From: Sulfurovum indicum
GTDB taxonomy: Bacteria; Campylobacterota; Campylobacteria; Campylobacterales; Sulfurovaceae
Assembly (NCBI RefSeq): GCF_014931715.1
Contig: NZ_CP063164.1
Span: forward strand, 620,001 to 684,000
Direction of reading: 5' to 3'
Length of the DNA stretch: 64,000 bases
Part shown: positions 7,448 to 15,633 of the stretch, piece by piece
Layout of the letters: every line of letters starts with the position of its first letter
Position numbering within the stretch: position 1 is the first letter of the stretch
Position numbers and translations under genes: made by a program
Notes under the pieces: generated by a model
What the model was told of the DNA's origin: nothing
The model's database searches: none
Seen by the model: the letters and a program-made list of their open reading frames with translations, nothing else

Positions 7448-8689
7448 TTGCGATATCTTCTATTTGTATTGGTGACACTGAATTTCTTGTCTGCTGTAGA
7501 TGCCACATTGACTATTGAAAAAGATGTAGAACAGCGTACACGTATCGCTCTGGAAGACGGTTCGGCTTTTCCCAATGAGCAGCTTTTCAATATTTTGCTC
7601 TCCGATTTTAAGATCTCCGGGCATTTTCTTGTTGATGAGACTCCCCGAAAGGGGGTATTTGACGGTGGAGTGATTGACCCTGCACTAAAATCCCAGGAGT
7701 ATGTACTCAAATATACGATGAGTCAGACCCAGGGGACAAAGCTCTCAATAAGACTCCTCACAGCATCTGACGGCAAGGAATTTTTTAAAAAGAGTTATGC
7801 TATCTCATCTGCAGCAAAAATGCCTTTTTTGGCACATAAGGCAGTCTCTGATATTAACAAGGTATTGAGATATCCAAGTATCGACTGGATCAACAGATAT
7901 GTTGTCTTTTCCCGTTATCTGACTCCAAAACGCAGCGAAATAGTCTTGGCCGACTATACTTTCACTTATGAAAAAACGATAATTCGTGGTGGACTGAACC
8001 TCTTTCCGAAGTGGGCAGACAGGAACCAGAGAAGCTTTTACTATACCTCATACAGGGGATTGATACCGACACTTTACCGGTTGAATATTTATAATGGTGC
8101 CAGGTCCAAAGTAGCCTCATCGGAAGGAATGATGGTCTGTTCGGACGTCAGTATGGATGGAAGAAGACTCCTGCTTACTATGGCACCTCAGGGACAACCT
8201 GATATTTACGAACTCAATCTGGCAACAGGAGAAAAAACCAAGATTACACATTTCAATGGCATTGATGTAAATGGAAAGTATGTTGATGATGAGGGCCGAA
8301 TGGTCTTTGTCTCCAACCGTTTGGGATATGCCAATATCTTTATGAAAGATATTAGAGGTTCTGCTGTTTCCCAGGTAGTTTACCACGGACGCAACAACAA
8401 TGCCTGTGATGCTTACGGAGAGAAGATTGTCTATACAAGCCGGGAGAGCAGCAGTGCATTCGGGCATAATACATTCAATCTATACTTGACGTCAACGAAC
8501 AGTACAGTTACAAGACCCCTTACTACAACAGGAAGTAACCAATTCCCCCGCTTTTCATCGGATGGTTCTGTAATACTCTACATCAAACAGACAGAAAGCG
8601 GATCTTCGGTGGGATATATCAATCTTCAAAGTAAACAGAGCCTGCTCTTTCCGATAAACGGAAGAAAGATTCAGGCAATTGACTGGTAA
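7448..8689 (+). CDS. tolB: TolB periplasmic beta-propeller
   Basis: 413 residues with a short signal sequence (RYLLFVLVTLNFLSAVDA). TolB binds Pal and is part of the machine that constricts the outer membrane at division. The N-terminal alpha/beta domain is followed by WD40-like PD repeats: FPKWADRNQRSFYYTSYR, CSDVSMDGRRLLLTMAPQG, VSNRLGYANIFM, FPRFSSDGSVILYI. The start is TTG at 7448. It heads a run with pal, the cpoB-like gene and an L,D-transpeptidase, but is separated from tolQRA by the accessory insert. Confidence 0.92.
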   Translation: MRYLLFVLVTLNFLSAVDATLTIEKDVEQRTRIALEDGSAFPNEQLFNILLSDFKISGHFLVDETPRKGVFDGGVIDPALKSQEYVLKYTMSQTQGTKLSIRLLTASDGKEFFKKSYAISSAAKMPFLAHKAVSDINKVLRYPSIDWINRYVVFSRYLTPKRSEIVLADYTFTYEKTIIRGGLNLFPKWADRNQRSFYYTSYRGLIPTLYRLNIYNGARSKVASSEGMMVCSDVSMDGRRLLLTMAPQGQPDIYELNLATGEKTKITHFNGIDVNGKYVDDEGRMVFVSNRLGYANIFMKDIRGSAVSQVVYHGRNNNACDAYGEKIVYTSRESSSAFGHNTFNLYLTSTNSTVTRPLTTTGSNQFPRFSSDGSVILYIKQTESGSSVGYINLQSKQSLLFPINGRKIQAIDW

Positions 8690-8710
8690 TTGCATAAAAA
8701 AGGAAAAGAG

Positions 8711-9208
8711 ATGATCAATAAAACAGTTATAGGCGCAGCAACTCTTGCACTTCTGCTTTTGAGCGGTTGTGGACAACCTGTTCCGGGGCTTGGCGGAAGT
8801 GGAAATATTTATGATACCGATACGGTGAGTATCGATGAGAGCCGATATGGCAGTACAGTACGAAACAGCAGCAGTGATGGTTTCCAGAGCCTCTATTTTG
8901 AGTTTGATTCTTACAGTATCACAGCCAGTATGGAGAATACTATTGCGAAGAATGCCTCTGTTGCACAAAAAGAAGCTGGACGAAAGATAAAGATAGAAGG
9001 TAACTGTGATGAGTTCGGGACGGATGAATATAACTATGCATTGGGACTGAAGCGTGCCAAGGCGGTCAAAGATTCTCTCTTGATGCAGGGAGTTCCGGCT
9101 TCGAGGATGGTACTTGTCAGTTACGGAGAGAGCAACCCTGCATGCAGCGAACCTACTGATGCGTGTTATGCACAGAACAGAAGAGTTGATCTTCGTCTGG
9201 CGAAGTAA
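8711..9208 (+). CDS. pal: Peptidoglycan-associated lipoprotein Pal
   Basis: 165 residues. The lipobox LLSG-C places the lipid on Cys20; the mature protein tethers the outer membrane to peptidoglycan. The OmpA-like domain (about 60-165) has the peptidoglycan-binding features EGNCDEFGTDEYNYALGLKR and NRRVDLRLAK, with the conserved Asp and Arg. The ATG at 8711 has AAAGGAAAAG upstream and gives a proper lipoprotein signal, so it is preferred to the TTG at 8690. One extra cysteine pair near the C-terminus (NPACSEPTDACYA) may form a disulfide. Confidence 0.95.
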   Translation: MINKTVIGAATLALLLLSGCGQPVPGLGGSGNIYDTDTVSIDESRYGSTVRNSSSDGFQSLYFEFDSYSITASMENTIAKNASVAQKEAGRKIKIEGNCDEFGTDEYNYALGLKRAKAVKDSLLMQGVPASRMVLVSYGESNPACSEPTDACYAQNRRVDLRLAK

Positions 9209-9211
9209 AAT

Positions 9212-9982
9212 ATGATGCATATAAAAAGATCTCTTCTGCCTGCTCTTCTGGTATTGTTAAGCGGTTTGGTACATGCAGATGATCTTGCGATACAGAACCG
9301 CAACAATATTATTGCATTGCAGCGTGTTGTCATGGAACAGAATGAACGGATAGACGGGCTGACCTCTCTTATTGAAGGCTTGAGTGCATCTGTGGCTGAA
9401 TTGAAAATGGCAAAGCGAAAGGGGATATCTTCAGCAGAAGAGAACAATATAACCTTGAAGCTTATCCGGGATCTTGGGAAAATGATCGATGAGATCAATA
9501 GGAGCTATGTAAGCAAAACAGAGCTTAAGCGTATTTTGGATGGAGAAAAAGCGGCTCTTTCCAAAGAAAAGAAAAAAAGTGTGAAGAAGCAACAGCGGGC
9601 CGAGAATGAACTGGAACGGACAGCTCCGGCAAAACTTTATAGTGAAGGGGTCAGACTTTTTGTCAAAAAACGCTATGAAGAGGCCGCAAAACGTTTTATA
9701 CTTACTTCATCAAAGGGATATAAGCCGGCAGCTTCCAATTATTATCTCGGGGAGATCGCCTACTATACCAGAAAGTATCAAGATGCGATCTTCTACTACA
9801 AAAAGAGTGCCAGCCTGTATGATCGGGCAAGCTATATGGATGTACTGCTTCTGCATACGGCTGTCTCACTCGACAAGACCGGGGAGAAAGAGCAGGCAAA
9901 AGTCTTTTATAACAATGTTATTGATAACTATCCCGATAAAAAATCCTCTGCCATTGCCAAAGAGAAACTGAAAAGGATATAG
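9212..9982 (+). CDS. CpoB/YbgF-like periplasmic TPR protein
   Basis: 256 residues with a signal peptide (about 1-19). An N-terminal coiled coil (about 30-120; NRNNIIALQRVVMEQNERI) precedes a Lys-rich linker and a C-terminal TPR block (about 135-256; YSEGVRLFVKKRYEEAAKRF, YYLGEIAYYTRKYQDAIFYY). This is the CpoB arrangement. CpoB links Tol-Pal constriction with peptidoglycan synthesis. It starts three bases after pal, matching the standard tolB-pal-cpoB order. Confidence 0.85.
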   Translation: MMHIKRSLLPALLVLLSGLVHADDLAIQNRNNIIALQRVVMEQNERIDGLTSLIEGLSASVAELKMAKRKGISSAEENNITLKLIRDLGKMIDEINRSYVSKTELKRILDGEKAALSKEKKKSVKKQQRAENELERTAPAKLYSEGVRLFVKKRYEEAAKRFILTSSKGYKPAASNYYLGEIAYYTRKYQDAIFYYKKSASLYDRASYMDVLLLHTAVSLDKTGEKEQAKVFYNNVIDNYPDKKSSAIAKEKLKRI

Positions 9983-10582
9983 ATGCTGCATTGTCTACGT
10001 TCTTTGCCCTGGTTGCTCCTGTTGCCCCTCTTTTTATTGGCAGAGGTAGAGTATGATCCGGATGCGCCTCCTGTACCGCTTAAACATGAAGTGGTACCTG
10101 TGTCCAAAACACTTTTTCAGGTCATTCATCTTCAAAGCGGGAAAGAACGGCTGGTTGACCTGAGCGGGAAGGACTTTATTTTGGTTTCGGTACGGGAAGA
10201 GGGAAGTGACGGACGTTTTTATGCAGTAGACAGAGATGGTACGGTGTGGTGGAGCGGGGCAGTCACTTCGGGTGCCCCTCAATTCAGAAGTCCTTCAGGG
10301 GTTTTTAGCATTATCCAGAAGAAGCGTCACCATATGTCGACACTCTACCCTGATGAGAGCGGAGTGAACAATATGGATTATATGATGAAGTTTACAAAGG
10401 GAGGGCATGCCTTGCATAAAGGAAGTGTTGACTGGATGTCGCATGGATGTATCCATGTTGATCCCAAAGATGTTCCGGTCATCTACAAGTGGTCACGGTA
10501 CGGTATGCCGGTTGTGATCACCCGACATAGCTATATGCCTTTTGCCAAAGAGGATCTCAGACGTATCTACCTGGATAGATAA
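9983..10582 (+). CDS. L,D-transpeptidase (YkuD fold) with signal peptide
   Basis: 199 residues; the signal peptide is followed by a single YkuD domain. The catalytic signature is HKGSVDWMSHGCIHV (about 149-163), containing the active Cys and His. The enzyme would make or modify 3-3 peptidoglycan crosslinks or link lipoprotein to the wall in the periplasm. Its start abuts the cpoB stop. Grouping with Tol-Pal suggests wall remodelling coupled to envelope constriction, which is inference. Confidence 0.9.
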   Translation: MLHCLRSLPWLLLLPLFLLAEVEYDPDAPPVPLKHEVVPVSKTLFQVIHLQSGKERLVDLSGKDFILVSVREEGSDGRFYAVDRDGTVWWSGAVTSGAPQFRSPSGVFSIIQKKRHHMSTLYPDESGVNNMDYMMKFTKGGHALHKGSVDWMSHGCIHVDPKDVPVIYKWSRYGMPVVITRHSYMPFAKEDLRRIYLDR

Positions 10583-10596
10583 GCAATGGAAAATGC

Positions 10597-11364
10597 TCAG
10601 GAGGAAAGATCAACCGCTTTTTTATAGGCTTTCTCTACAGCTTCCATACAACTTGCCCGAACCCTGCCTTTCTCCAAAGTACTGTATCCGGCAGCAGTAG
10701 TGCCACCTGGGGACATAACACTGTCTTTCAGCAAGGCAGGATGCATTTCCTGAATGAGTTTACCAAATCCGGCAAAGAGCCCCCGCATTACCAGCATAGC
10801 ATCTTCCCGTTTAAGTCCCTGATTGACCGCACCGTCTGCAAGTGCTTCTGCTATAAGTGCAAGATAGGCAGGGCCTGAACCTGCCAATGCCGTTGCAATA
10901 TCGATCTCTTTTTCGCTCTCCAGCCATAAAACACTGCCTGCACTGCGCATAAGCACTTCAGCCTCTTCTCTATGCTCTGCATCACCTGTAAGGGTTGTCA
11001 TGGAAGCACCTGCTGACGCAGCCAGGTTCGGCATTGCTCTTACCACTGCTTTGCTTTTGATCTTTTTCTTAAGTTTCTCAACAGGTACGCCTGCAAGTAC
11101 AGAGAGAAGCAGTTTGGCTTTTCCTTTCAGCTGTTTTGCGACACTTTCCAGATTCCCCGGCTTTACACACAGCAGGATAGTCTTGTCTGTAATATCAAAA
11201 TCATCCAGAGGGAATTTCTCTACCTTTTTTCCCAGTGCTGCCTCAAAAGCATCAAGTCTTTCCATATTGCGTCCGACCACTTCGATATTGTATTTGCCTT
11301 TAAGCCCCTGGGCAATACTCTTAGCCATGTTTCCGTTACCAATAAATGTGATGGTTTGCATCAA
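10597..11364 (-). CDS. proC: Pyrroline-5-carboxylate reductase
   Basis: 255 residues; the last step of proline synthesis, NAD(P)H reduction of pyrroline-5-carboxylate. The N-terminal nucleotide-binding motif FIGNGNMAKSIAQGL and the family signature (LAGSGPAYLALIAEALADGAVNQGL, then MSPGGTTAAGYSTLE) are clear. It faces proA divergently across about 135 bases, so both proline genes probably share a control region. Confidence 0.95.
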   Translation of the reverse strand: MMQTITFIGNGNMAKSIAQGLKGKYNIEVVGRNMERLDAFEAALGKKVEKFPLDDFDITDKTILLCVKPGNLESVAKQLKGKAKLLLSVLAGVPVEKLKKKIKSKAVVRAMPNLAASAGASMTTLTGDAEHREEAEVLMRSAGSVLWLESEKEIDIATALAGSGPAYLALIAEALADGAVNQGLKREDAMLVMRGLFAGFGKLIQEMHPALLKDSVMSPGGTTAAGYSTLEKGRVRASCMEAVEKAYKKAVDLSS

Positions 11365-11464
11365 TGCCTCACTTTGATTTTGAATTAAAGTGATTATAGC
11401 ATAAATGCATTTATGCTGATTGGTTATAGGTAATCATCTCTTCATCCAAGTGAAATATATTTGG

Positions 11465-11470
11465 TATAAT
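11465..11470 (+). promoter_or_regulatory. -10 box upstream of proA
   Basis: TATAAT preceded by GG, 30 bases before the proA start. No good -35 is seen, which is usual for Campylobacterota sigma-70 promoters. Confidence 0.6.
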
Positions 11471-11499
11471 ACGGCAACTATTTTATGAGGATATGTTTC

Positions 11500-12735
11500 A
11501 TGGAAGTATTTTTACAAGAGGCGAAAGCATCTAGCAGAGTATTGGCGCAGCTGAACGGTGCTCAAAAGAACCGTGTACTGCGGGAAATGGCCAAAGCACT
11601 GCGTATGCAAAGCAGAGAGATCCTTAATGCAAATGCGCTTGATATGGCTGATGCGGACAAGAATGACCTGACTCCTGCACTGAAAGAGAGGTTGTTTCTG
11701 GATGAAACACGTATCGAAGCAATGGCAGTAGCGATCGAGGAGATCGCTGCATTAAAAGATCCTGTCGGACGTGTACTGGACGGATGGTTGACTGAGGACG
11801 GACTCAAGATTGAGAAGGTTTCCATTCCTATAGGTGTGATCGGAATCATATATGAGTCAAGACCAAATGTCACCTCAGATGCAGCAGCACTCTCTTTTAA
11901 AAGTTCCAATGTGTGCGTACTCAAAGGAGGAAAGGAGGCACAGCATTCCAATGTGGCTATTGCAAAAGTATTGCAAAGTGTACTTAAAGCAAATGGTCTG
12001 CCCCAGGCGCTTATTTCACTTCTTCCGGATGCATCACGTGAGGGTGTTTCCAAGTTGATAAAGATGGATCGATATGTAGATCTTATTGTACCGCGTGGTG
12101 GGGAAGGGCTTATTCGGTATGTTAGTGAGAATGCGACCGTACCGGTAGTCAAACACGATAAAGGACAGTGTCATACCTATATTGATGCAGATGCAAATAT
12201 TGAGAATGCCATTGCTATTGCACTCAATGCCAAAGTACAGCGTCCCGGAGTCTGTAATGCTATGGAGACACTGCTTGTGGACAGGGTGATAGCAGAAGAA
12301 GTGCTGCCTCAGCTGAAAGAGGTATTTGACAGTGCTCATACACAACTCAAAGGGTGTGATGAAACACGTAAAAGTATTGATGTAGAGAGAGCAACGGAGC
12401 AAGATTATGACACGGAGTATCTTGCAAATATTTTGAATATCCGTGTGGTTGATGGTGTCGAAGGAGCAATCGATCATATCCTCCGTTTTGGATCGGGACA
12501 CTCTGAAGCGATCATTACAGAGAACATTACAACAGCAGAGAGGTTTCTTAATGCTATTGATGCTGCGGCAGTCTATGTCAATGCCTCAACACGTTTCACG
12601 GATGGCGGTGCATTCGGATTTGGGGCTGAGGTAGGTATCAGTACCAACAAGCTGCATGCAAGAGGGCCTATGGGGATTGAAGGCTTGACGACCTACAAAT
12701 TCAAGATTTACGGAAGTGGGCAGATACGGCAATAA
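11500..12735 (+). CDS. proA: Gamma-glutamyl phosphate reductase
   Basis: 411 residues. It reduces gamma-glutamyl phosphate to glutamate semialdehyde with NADPH for proline synthesis. Family motifs are clear: IGVIGIIYESRPNVT, LKGGKEAQHSN, and the catalytic region KVQRPGVCNAMETLLV with the active cysteine. FTDGGAFGFGAEVGISTNKLHARGP is near the C-terminus. The ATG at 11500 has TGAGGA nine bases upstream and is preferred to the ATG at 11485. proB is not in the window. Confidence 0.95.
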   Translation: MEVFLQEAKASSRVLAQLNGAQKNRVLREMAKALRMQSREILNANALDMADADKNDLTPALKERLFLDETRIEAMAVAIEEIAALKDPVGRVLDGWLTEDGLKIEKVSIPIGVIGIIYESRPNVTSDAAALSFKSSNVCVLKGGKEAQHSNVAIAKVLQSVLKANGLPQALISLLPDASREGVSKLIKMDRYVDLIVPRGGEGLIRYVSENATVPVVKHDKGQCHTYIDADANIENAIAIALNAKVQRPGVCNAMETLLVDRVIAEEVLPQLKEVFDSAHTQLKGCDETRKSIDVERATEQDYDTEYLANILNIRVVDGVEGAIDHILRFGSGHSEAIITENITTAERFLNAIDAAAVYVNASTRFTDGGAFGFGAEVGISTNKLHARGPMGIEGLTTYKFKIYGSGQIRQ

Positions 12736-12757
12736 TAGTTCATTAAGTTTGCTTAGA

Positions 12758-12763
12758 TAGAAT
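12758..12763 (+). promoter_or_regulatory. Candidate -10 box for slyD
   Basis: TAGAAT, 30 bases upstream of the slyD start, with the ribosome site TAGGAAAAA following. slyD probably has its own promoter. Confidence 0.35.
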
Positions 12764-12792
12764 GTCACAAATCTAAATATTAGGAAAAATAC

Positions 12793-13305
12793 ATGGCAAT
12801 TGAAAAAGAAAACAGTGTAGTAGGAATTGAGTACGAAGTAAAAGAAGCGGGTACTACAGAGATCGTAGACTCCAACAAAGGTGCACAGCCACTTGAGTTC
12901 GTAATGGGCAAAGGACAGATCATTCCCGGTCTTGAGAATGCATTGGTAGGCATGAATGAAGGCGAGAGTGCCGATATTCTTGTAAAAGCTGCAGATGCAT
13001 ACGGTGAGGTGAATCCTGAAGCAGTACAGGTACTTCCGATCGAGCAGTTCGAGGGTGTGGATCTTCAGGAAGGTATGACACTTTACGGACAGGGTGAAAA
13101 TGGACAAACTGTTCAGGTTGTTGTAAAATCGTTCAATGACAAAGAAGTGACGATCGATTTTAACCACCCTTTGGCGGGGAAAGACCTAATGTTCTCTGTT
13201 ACAGTTCTCTCTTCAAGAGAAGCAACAGCAGATGAAGCTGCAACCGGTCAGGTCGGTGGCGGCCATGGAAGTGAAAGCTGCGGTTCAGGGTGCGGCTGTC
13301 ACTAA
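12793..13305 (+). CDS. slyD: SlyD-like FKBP peptidyl-prolyl isomerase
   Basis: 170 residues of the SlyD type: an FKBP domain split by an insert-in-flap chaperone domain. Visible motifs are YEVKEAGTTEIVDSNKGAQPLEFVMGKG, IPGLENALVGMNEGE, DAYGEVNP and VTIDFNHPLAGKDLMFSV. The C-terminal tail is short but metal-binding in character, with three Cys and two His in the last 14 residues (GHGSESCGSGCGCH). In other bacteria SlyD feeds nickel to hydrogenase; that is plausible here but unproven. Confidence 0.92.
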   Translation: MAIEKENSVVGIEYEVKEAGTTEIVDSNKGAQPLEFVMGKGQIIPGLENALVGMNEGESADILVKAADAYGEVNPEAVQVLPIEQFEGVDLQEGMTLYGQGENGQTVQVVVKSFNDKEVTIDFNHPLAGKDLMFSVTVLSSREATADEAATGQVGGGHGSESCGSGCGCH

Positions 13306-13317
13306 TTCTTTTTTTCT

Positions 13318-13337
13318 CCCCTTCATGCCGGAAGGGG
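13318..13337 (+). terminator. Hairpin after slyD
   Basis: CCCCTTC/GAAGGGG forms a 7-bp stem with a 6-base loop, 12 bases after the slyD stop. A T-run (13309-13315) lies before rather than after the stem, so it is not a textbook Rho-independent site; it could also protect the 3' end. Confidence 0.5.
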
Positions 13338-13463
13338 AAAGTTATTCTCACCTTTCTTCCTTTTTTACCATCAGTATAATATATTGAAACGTGACTATTA
13401 TAGGTTTTGTGTTAAGATAGAGTATATTGAACTGGAACTATCGTGCGCAGAGGGGAGAAAAAG

Positions 13464-14780
13464 ATGAAAGAAGTAGAGAAGTTTTTTGATATCAATATGG
13501 TCCTGATGACGATCTACTCTGCTCTTGAACAAGTAAGAGAAGAGGAAAAAATAGAGCTGGTCTATGATATTGATTCGACGATCCCCAAAGAGTTGCGTGG
13601 TGATGCAGCATCCGTTACCCATATTCTAACACAGCTTCTGATGTTTGTATTTCAAAATACACACAAACATGAAGTGATACTCTCTTTATATGCCCCCAAA
13701 GATTTTCTCTACGAAGAGTTCATCACTTTTGCCATAGATAATACTGGCATTAGCCGGGAAAAGGCTCTTAGTTTTTTTGATGCACGTCTGAAACCGTTGC
13801 TGGATAGACTTGATGCAACAGCTTCCTATGCAGAAGAGACTGAACGGATCTCTATCTCTGTCCCGTTTAAACTGCAAGATCTTGGGAACAGACGTTATTA
13901 CCGTCTGCCGGATATTGGAATGCTTGGGAAGAATGTATTGCTTATTTGCAAAAGCAAAATCATTTCAGAAAGTCTTCAGAAAATGTTCAAATATTTCCTT
14001 TACGAAGTTGATGTAGGTGCGCAAGCATATAAAGAAAGAGGCAGCAACCTGGCACACTATGATCTTTTTGTATTGGAAGATTCTTTGTTGACCGAAGGTA
14101 TAGAGGAACTGGTACAGAAGGTGCAACAAAAGCATGACCTCAAGTTGGTGATCCTTCAGGATGCCGATAATGCGAAAGTAATGAACAAGAAATATCTTTC
14201 TGCATATCTTGTCAAGCCTGTGATGCAAGAGAGTATCTATGAATTGATCATCTCGCTTTTTGAAGAGGATGTCAAAGAGAGAAAGATCAAAAGAGAACCG
14301 GAAAAACCGATTATCAATATGGAAAAATATATCATAGATGCTTTTAAAAAGAGTGAAGAGGCTTATGTGAGTATGGAGAAGGTCAAATCTGAGTTGAAAC
14401 CCAGTGTGCTTTCTCCTGCCAGGAAGCAAGATACGGTCCAGGTGTTGAATGTTGCAGCAGGTGAGAAGAAGATGAAAAAAGCAGGCGTTGATTATGCAAA
14501 AGAGCTTGAAAAATTTATAGAGACGTTCGATCACTCTGATGTCTACTTCAGAGATATTGCAAAAAGCAAAGCGGCATGGCAGATCAAGGAGTTTGCGATC
14601 GATCTGGAGAAAAATGCCAACCTTATCGGAGCTGAGCGTATTGCACAGCTTGCAGAAAAGATCAGCCTGCTTTTTGTCTATGACAATCTGGATATGCTCC
14701 CTGTCTATACCGGTAAATACCATGTGGAATTGACAAAACTGCTGAGTGAGATCAGAAGTTATCTGAAGAAACGAAAGTAA
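13464..14780 (+). CDS. Degenerate hybrid-kinase-like protein (ATPase + receiver + HPt remnants)
   Basis: 438 residues; no named family recognised. Three signalling folds can be read in order. Residues about 38-136 resemble a HATPase_c domain: LRGDAASVTHILTQLLMFVF matches the N-box layout with Phe replacing the key Asn, and IDNTGIS (91-97) is a G1 box. Residues 155-265 look like a receiver: YDLFVLED has Glu205/Asp206 at the phosphorylation point and Lys251-Pro is kept. Residues 345-435 resemble an HPt helix bundle (LEKNANLIGAERIAQLA) without the phospho-histidine. There is no dimerisation/His domain. The ATG at 13464 follows AGGGGAG. It is probably a non-catalytic scaffold or decoy; that is inference. 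Confidence 0.65.
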   Translation: MKEVEKFFDINMVLMTIYSALEQVREEEKIELVYDIDSTIPKELRGDAASVTHILTQLLMFVFQNTHKHEVILSLYAPKDFLYEEFITFAIDNTGISREKALSFFDARLKPLLDRLDATASYAEETERISISVPFKLQDLGNRRYYRLPDIGMLGKNVLLICKSKIISESLQKMFKYFLYEVDVGAQAYKERGSNLAHYDLFVLEDSLLTEGIEELVQKVQQKHDLKLVILQDADNAKVMNKKYLSAYLVKPVMQESIYELIISLFEEDVKERKIKREPEKPIINMEKYIIDAFKKSEEAYVSMEKVKSELKPSVLSPARKQDTVQVLNVAAGEKKMKKAGVDYAKELEKFIETFDHSDVYFRDIAKSKAAWQIKEFAIDLEKNANLIGAERIAQLAEKISLLFVYDNLDMLPVYTGKYHVELTKLLSEIRSYLKKRK

Positions 14781-14837
14781 CGGCTTTAGGAGTATGTCAA
14801 TTTGACATATTTCTGTTGTTCAGTTGAAAAATTGGAC

Positions 14838-14843
14838 TATAAT
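14838..14843 (+). promoter_or_regulatory. -10 box positioned for leaderless transcription
   Basis: TATAAT ends five bases before the ATG at 14849. A start six to seven bases after the box would fall on or next to the A of the ATG. No ribosome site is visible between the box and the start codon. Confidence 0.5.
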
Positions 14844-14848
14844 CTTTT

Positions 14849-15343
14849 ATGCAGATCTATACAGACACCCAAATATATTCTATTGGAATACTCTTTCTTT
14901 TTTCTATTCTCTTGCTATGGAGAATTGTGTATTTCTTTGCCTTATCCCCATCCAAACGTTACTTGAAGCGGTACAGAACGGTCAAAAAACTTAAAAAACT
15001 TACCTGGAGTGAATTTGAGTATCTATCTAAACTGCTTTTTGAGGAAGAGGGATGGAAGGTGACAGAAAATGCCGGAAAGGGTGCAGATGGCGGTGTCGAT
15101 CTCTGGATGAAAAAGTGGCGTATGTCCGCAATCGTACAATGTAAAAAGTATGAAGATGCCAGAGTGACCATTAAAGTGATCAGAGAGATGTATGGACTTA
15201 TGTATGAATATAAAGTCGATAAAGCATTTATTGTTACTACCAGTGAATTTACCAAAGAGTGCTATAGGTTCGTTGAAGACAAGAAGATAGAACTGATCAA
15301 TGGAGAGGGTGTGGTGAAAAGGATCTCACAGCTGATAAAATAA
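14849..15343 (+). CDS. Membrane-anchored Mrr-like restriction endonuclease domain protein
   Basis: 164 residues. An N-terminal hydrophobic segment (about 9-31, SIGILFLFSILLLWRIVYFF) is followed by a PD-(D/E)XK nuclease-like domain of the Mrr type. Visible features are LTWSEFEYLSKLLFEEEGW (helix with the conserved Glu), GKGADGGVDLWM (catalytic Asp) and AIVQCKKYEDARV (Q-x-K core). AFIVTTSEFTKECYRF completes the pattern. The family cleaves (often modified) DNA; a membrane-anchored form could act on incoming DNA. No methylase is nearby. Confidence 0.8.
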   Translation: MQIYTDTQIYSIGILFLFSILLLWRIVYFFALSPSKRYLKRYRTVKKLKKLTWSEFEYLSKLLFEEEGWKVTENAGKGADGGVDLWMKKWRMSAIVQCKKYEDARVTIKVIREMYGLMYEYKVDKAFIVTTSEFTKECYRFVEDKKIELINGEGVVKRISQLIK

Positions 15344-15350
15344 CCGGCAA

Positions 15351-15518
15351 TCACTCCTCATAAGGTTCAAAATCTTCTTTTGAAACACCACAGTCCGGGC
15401 ATTCCCAGTCTTCAGGAAGTTCTTTGAATGGTGTCCCCGGAGGAATACCGCTGTCGGGATCCCCAATTGCGGGATCATAGATATATTCACATACTGTACA
15501 GATATATTTTTGTTCCAT
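15351..15518 (-). CDS. Rubredoxin
   Basis: A 55-residue gene. It contains two CxxC knuckles, [12 protein letters not shown] (Cys7, Cys10) and [14 protein letters not shown] (about Cys40, Cys43), that bind one iron, with the conserved linker [20 protein letters not shown] between them. Length and motifs are those of a complete one-electron carrier rubredoxin. The ribosome site AGGGAGA precedes the ATG. In microaerophiles rubredoxin often serves oxygen or peroxide detoxification; the partner is not evident here. Confidence 0.95.
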   Translation of the reverse strand: MEQKYICTVCEYIYDPAIGDPDSGIPPGTPFKELPEDWECPDCGVSKEDFEPYEE

Positions 15519-15633
15519 CTTATCTCCCTTCTGGTATCGGATTTATTTAAAAATGGTAAAATGTCTAAACTAATTTTACTAAAGCTACTGTGCAATATCT
15601 GTGCAGTCACGCTTTGAAACAAAGGACTTCAAT

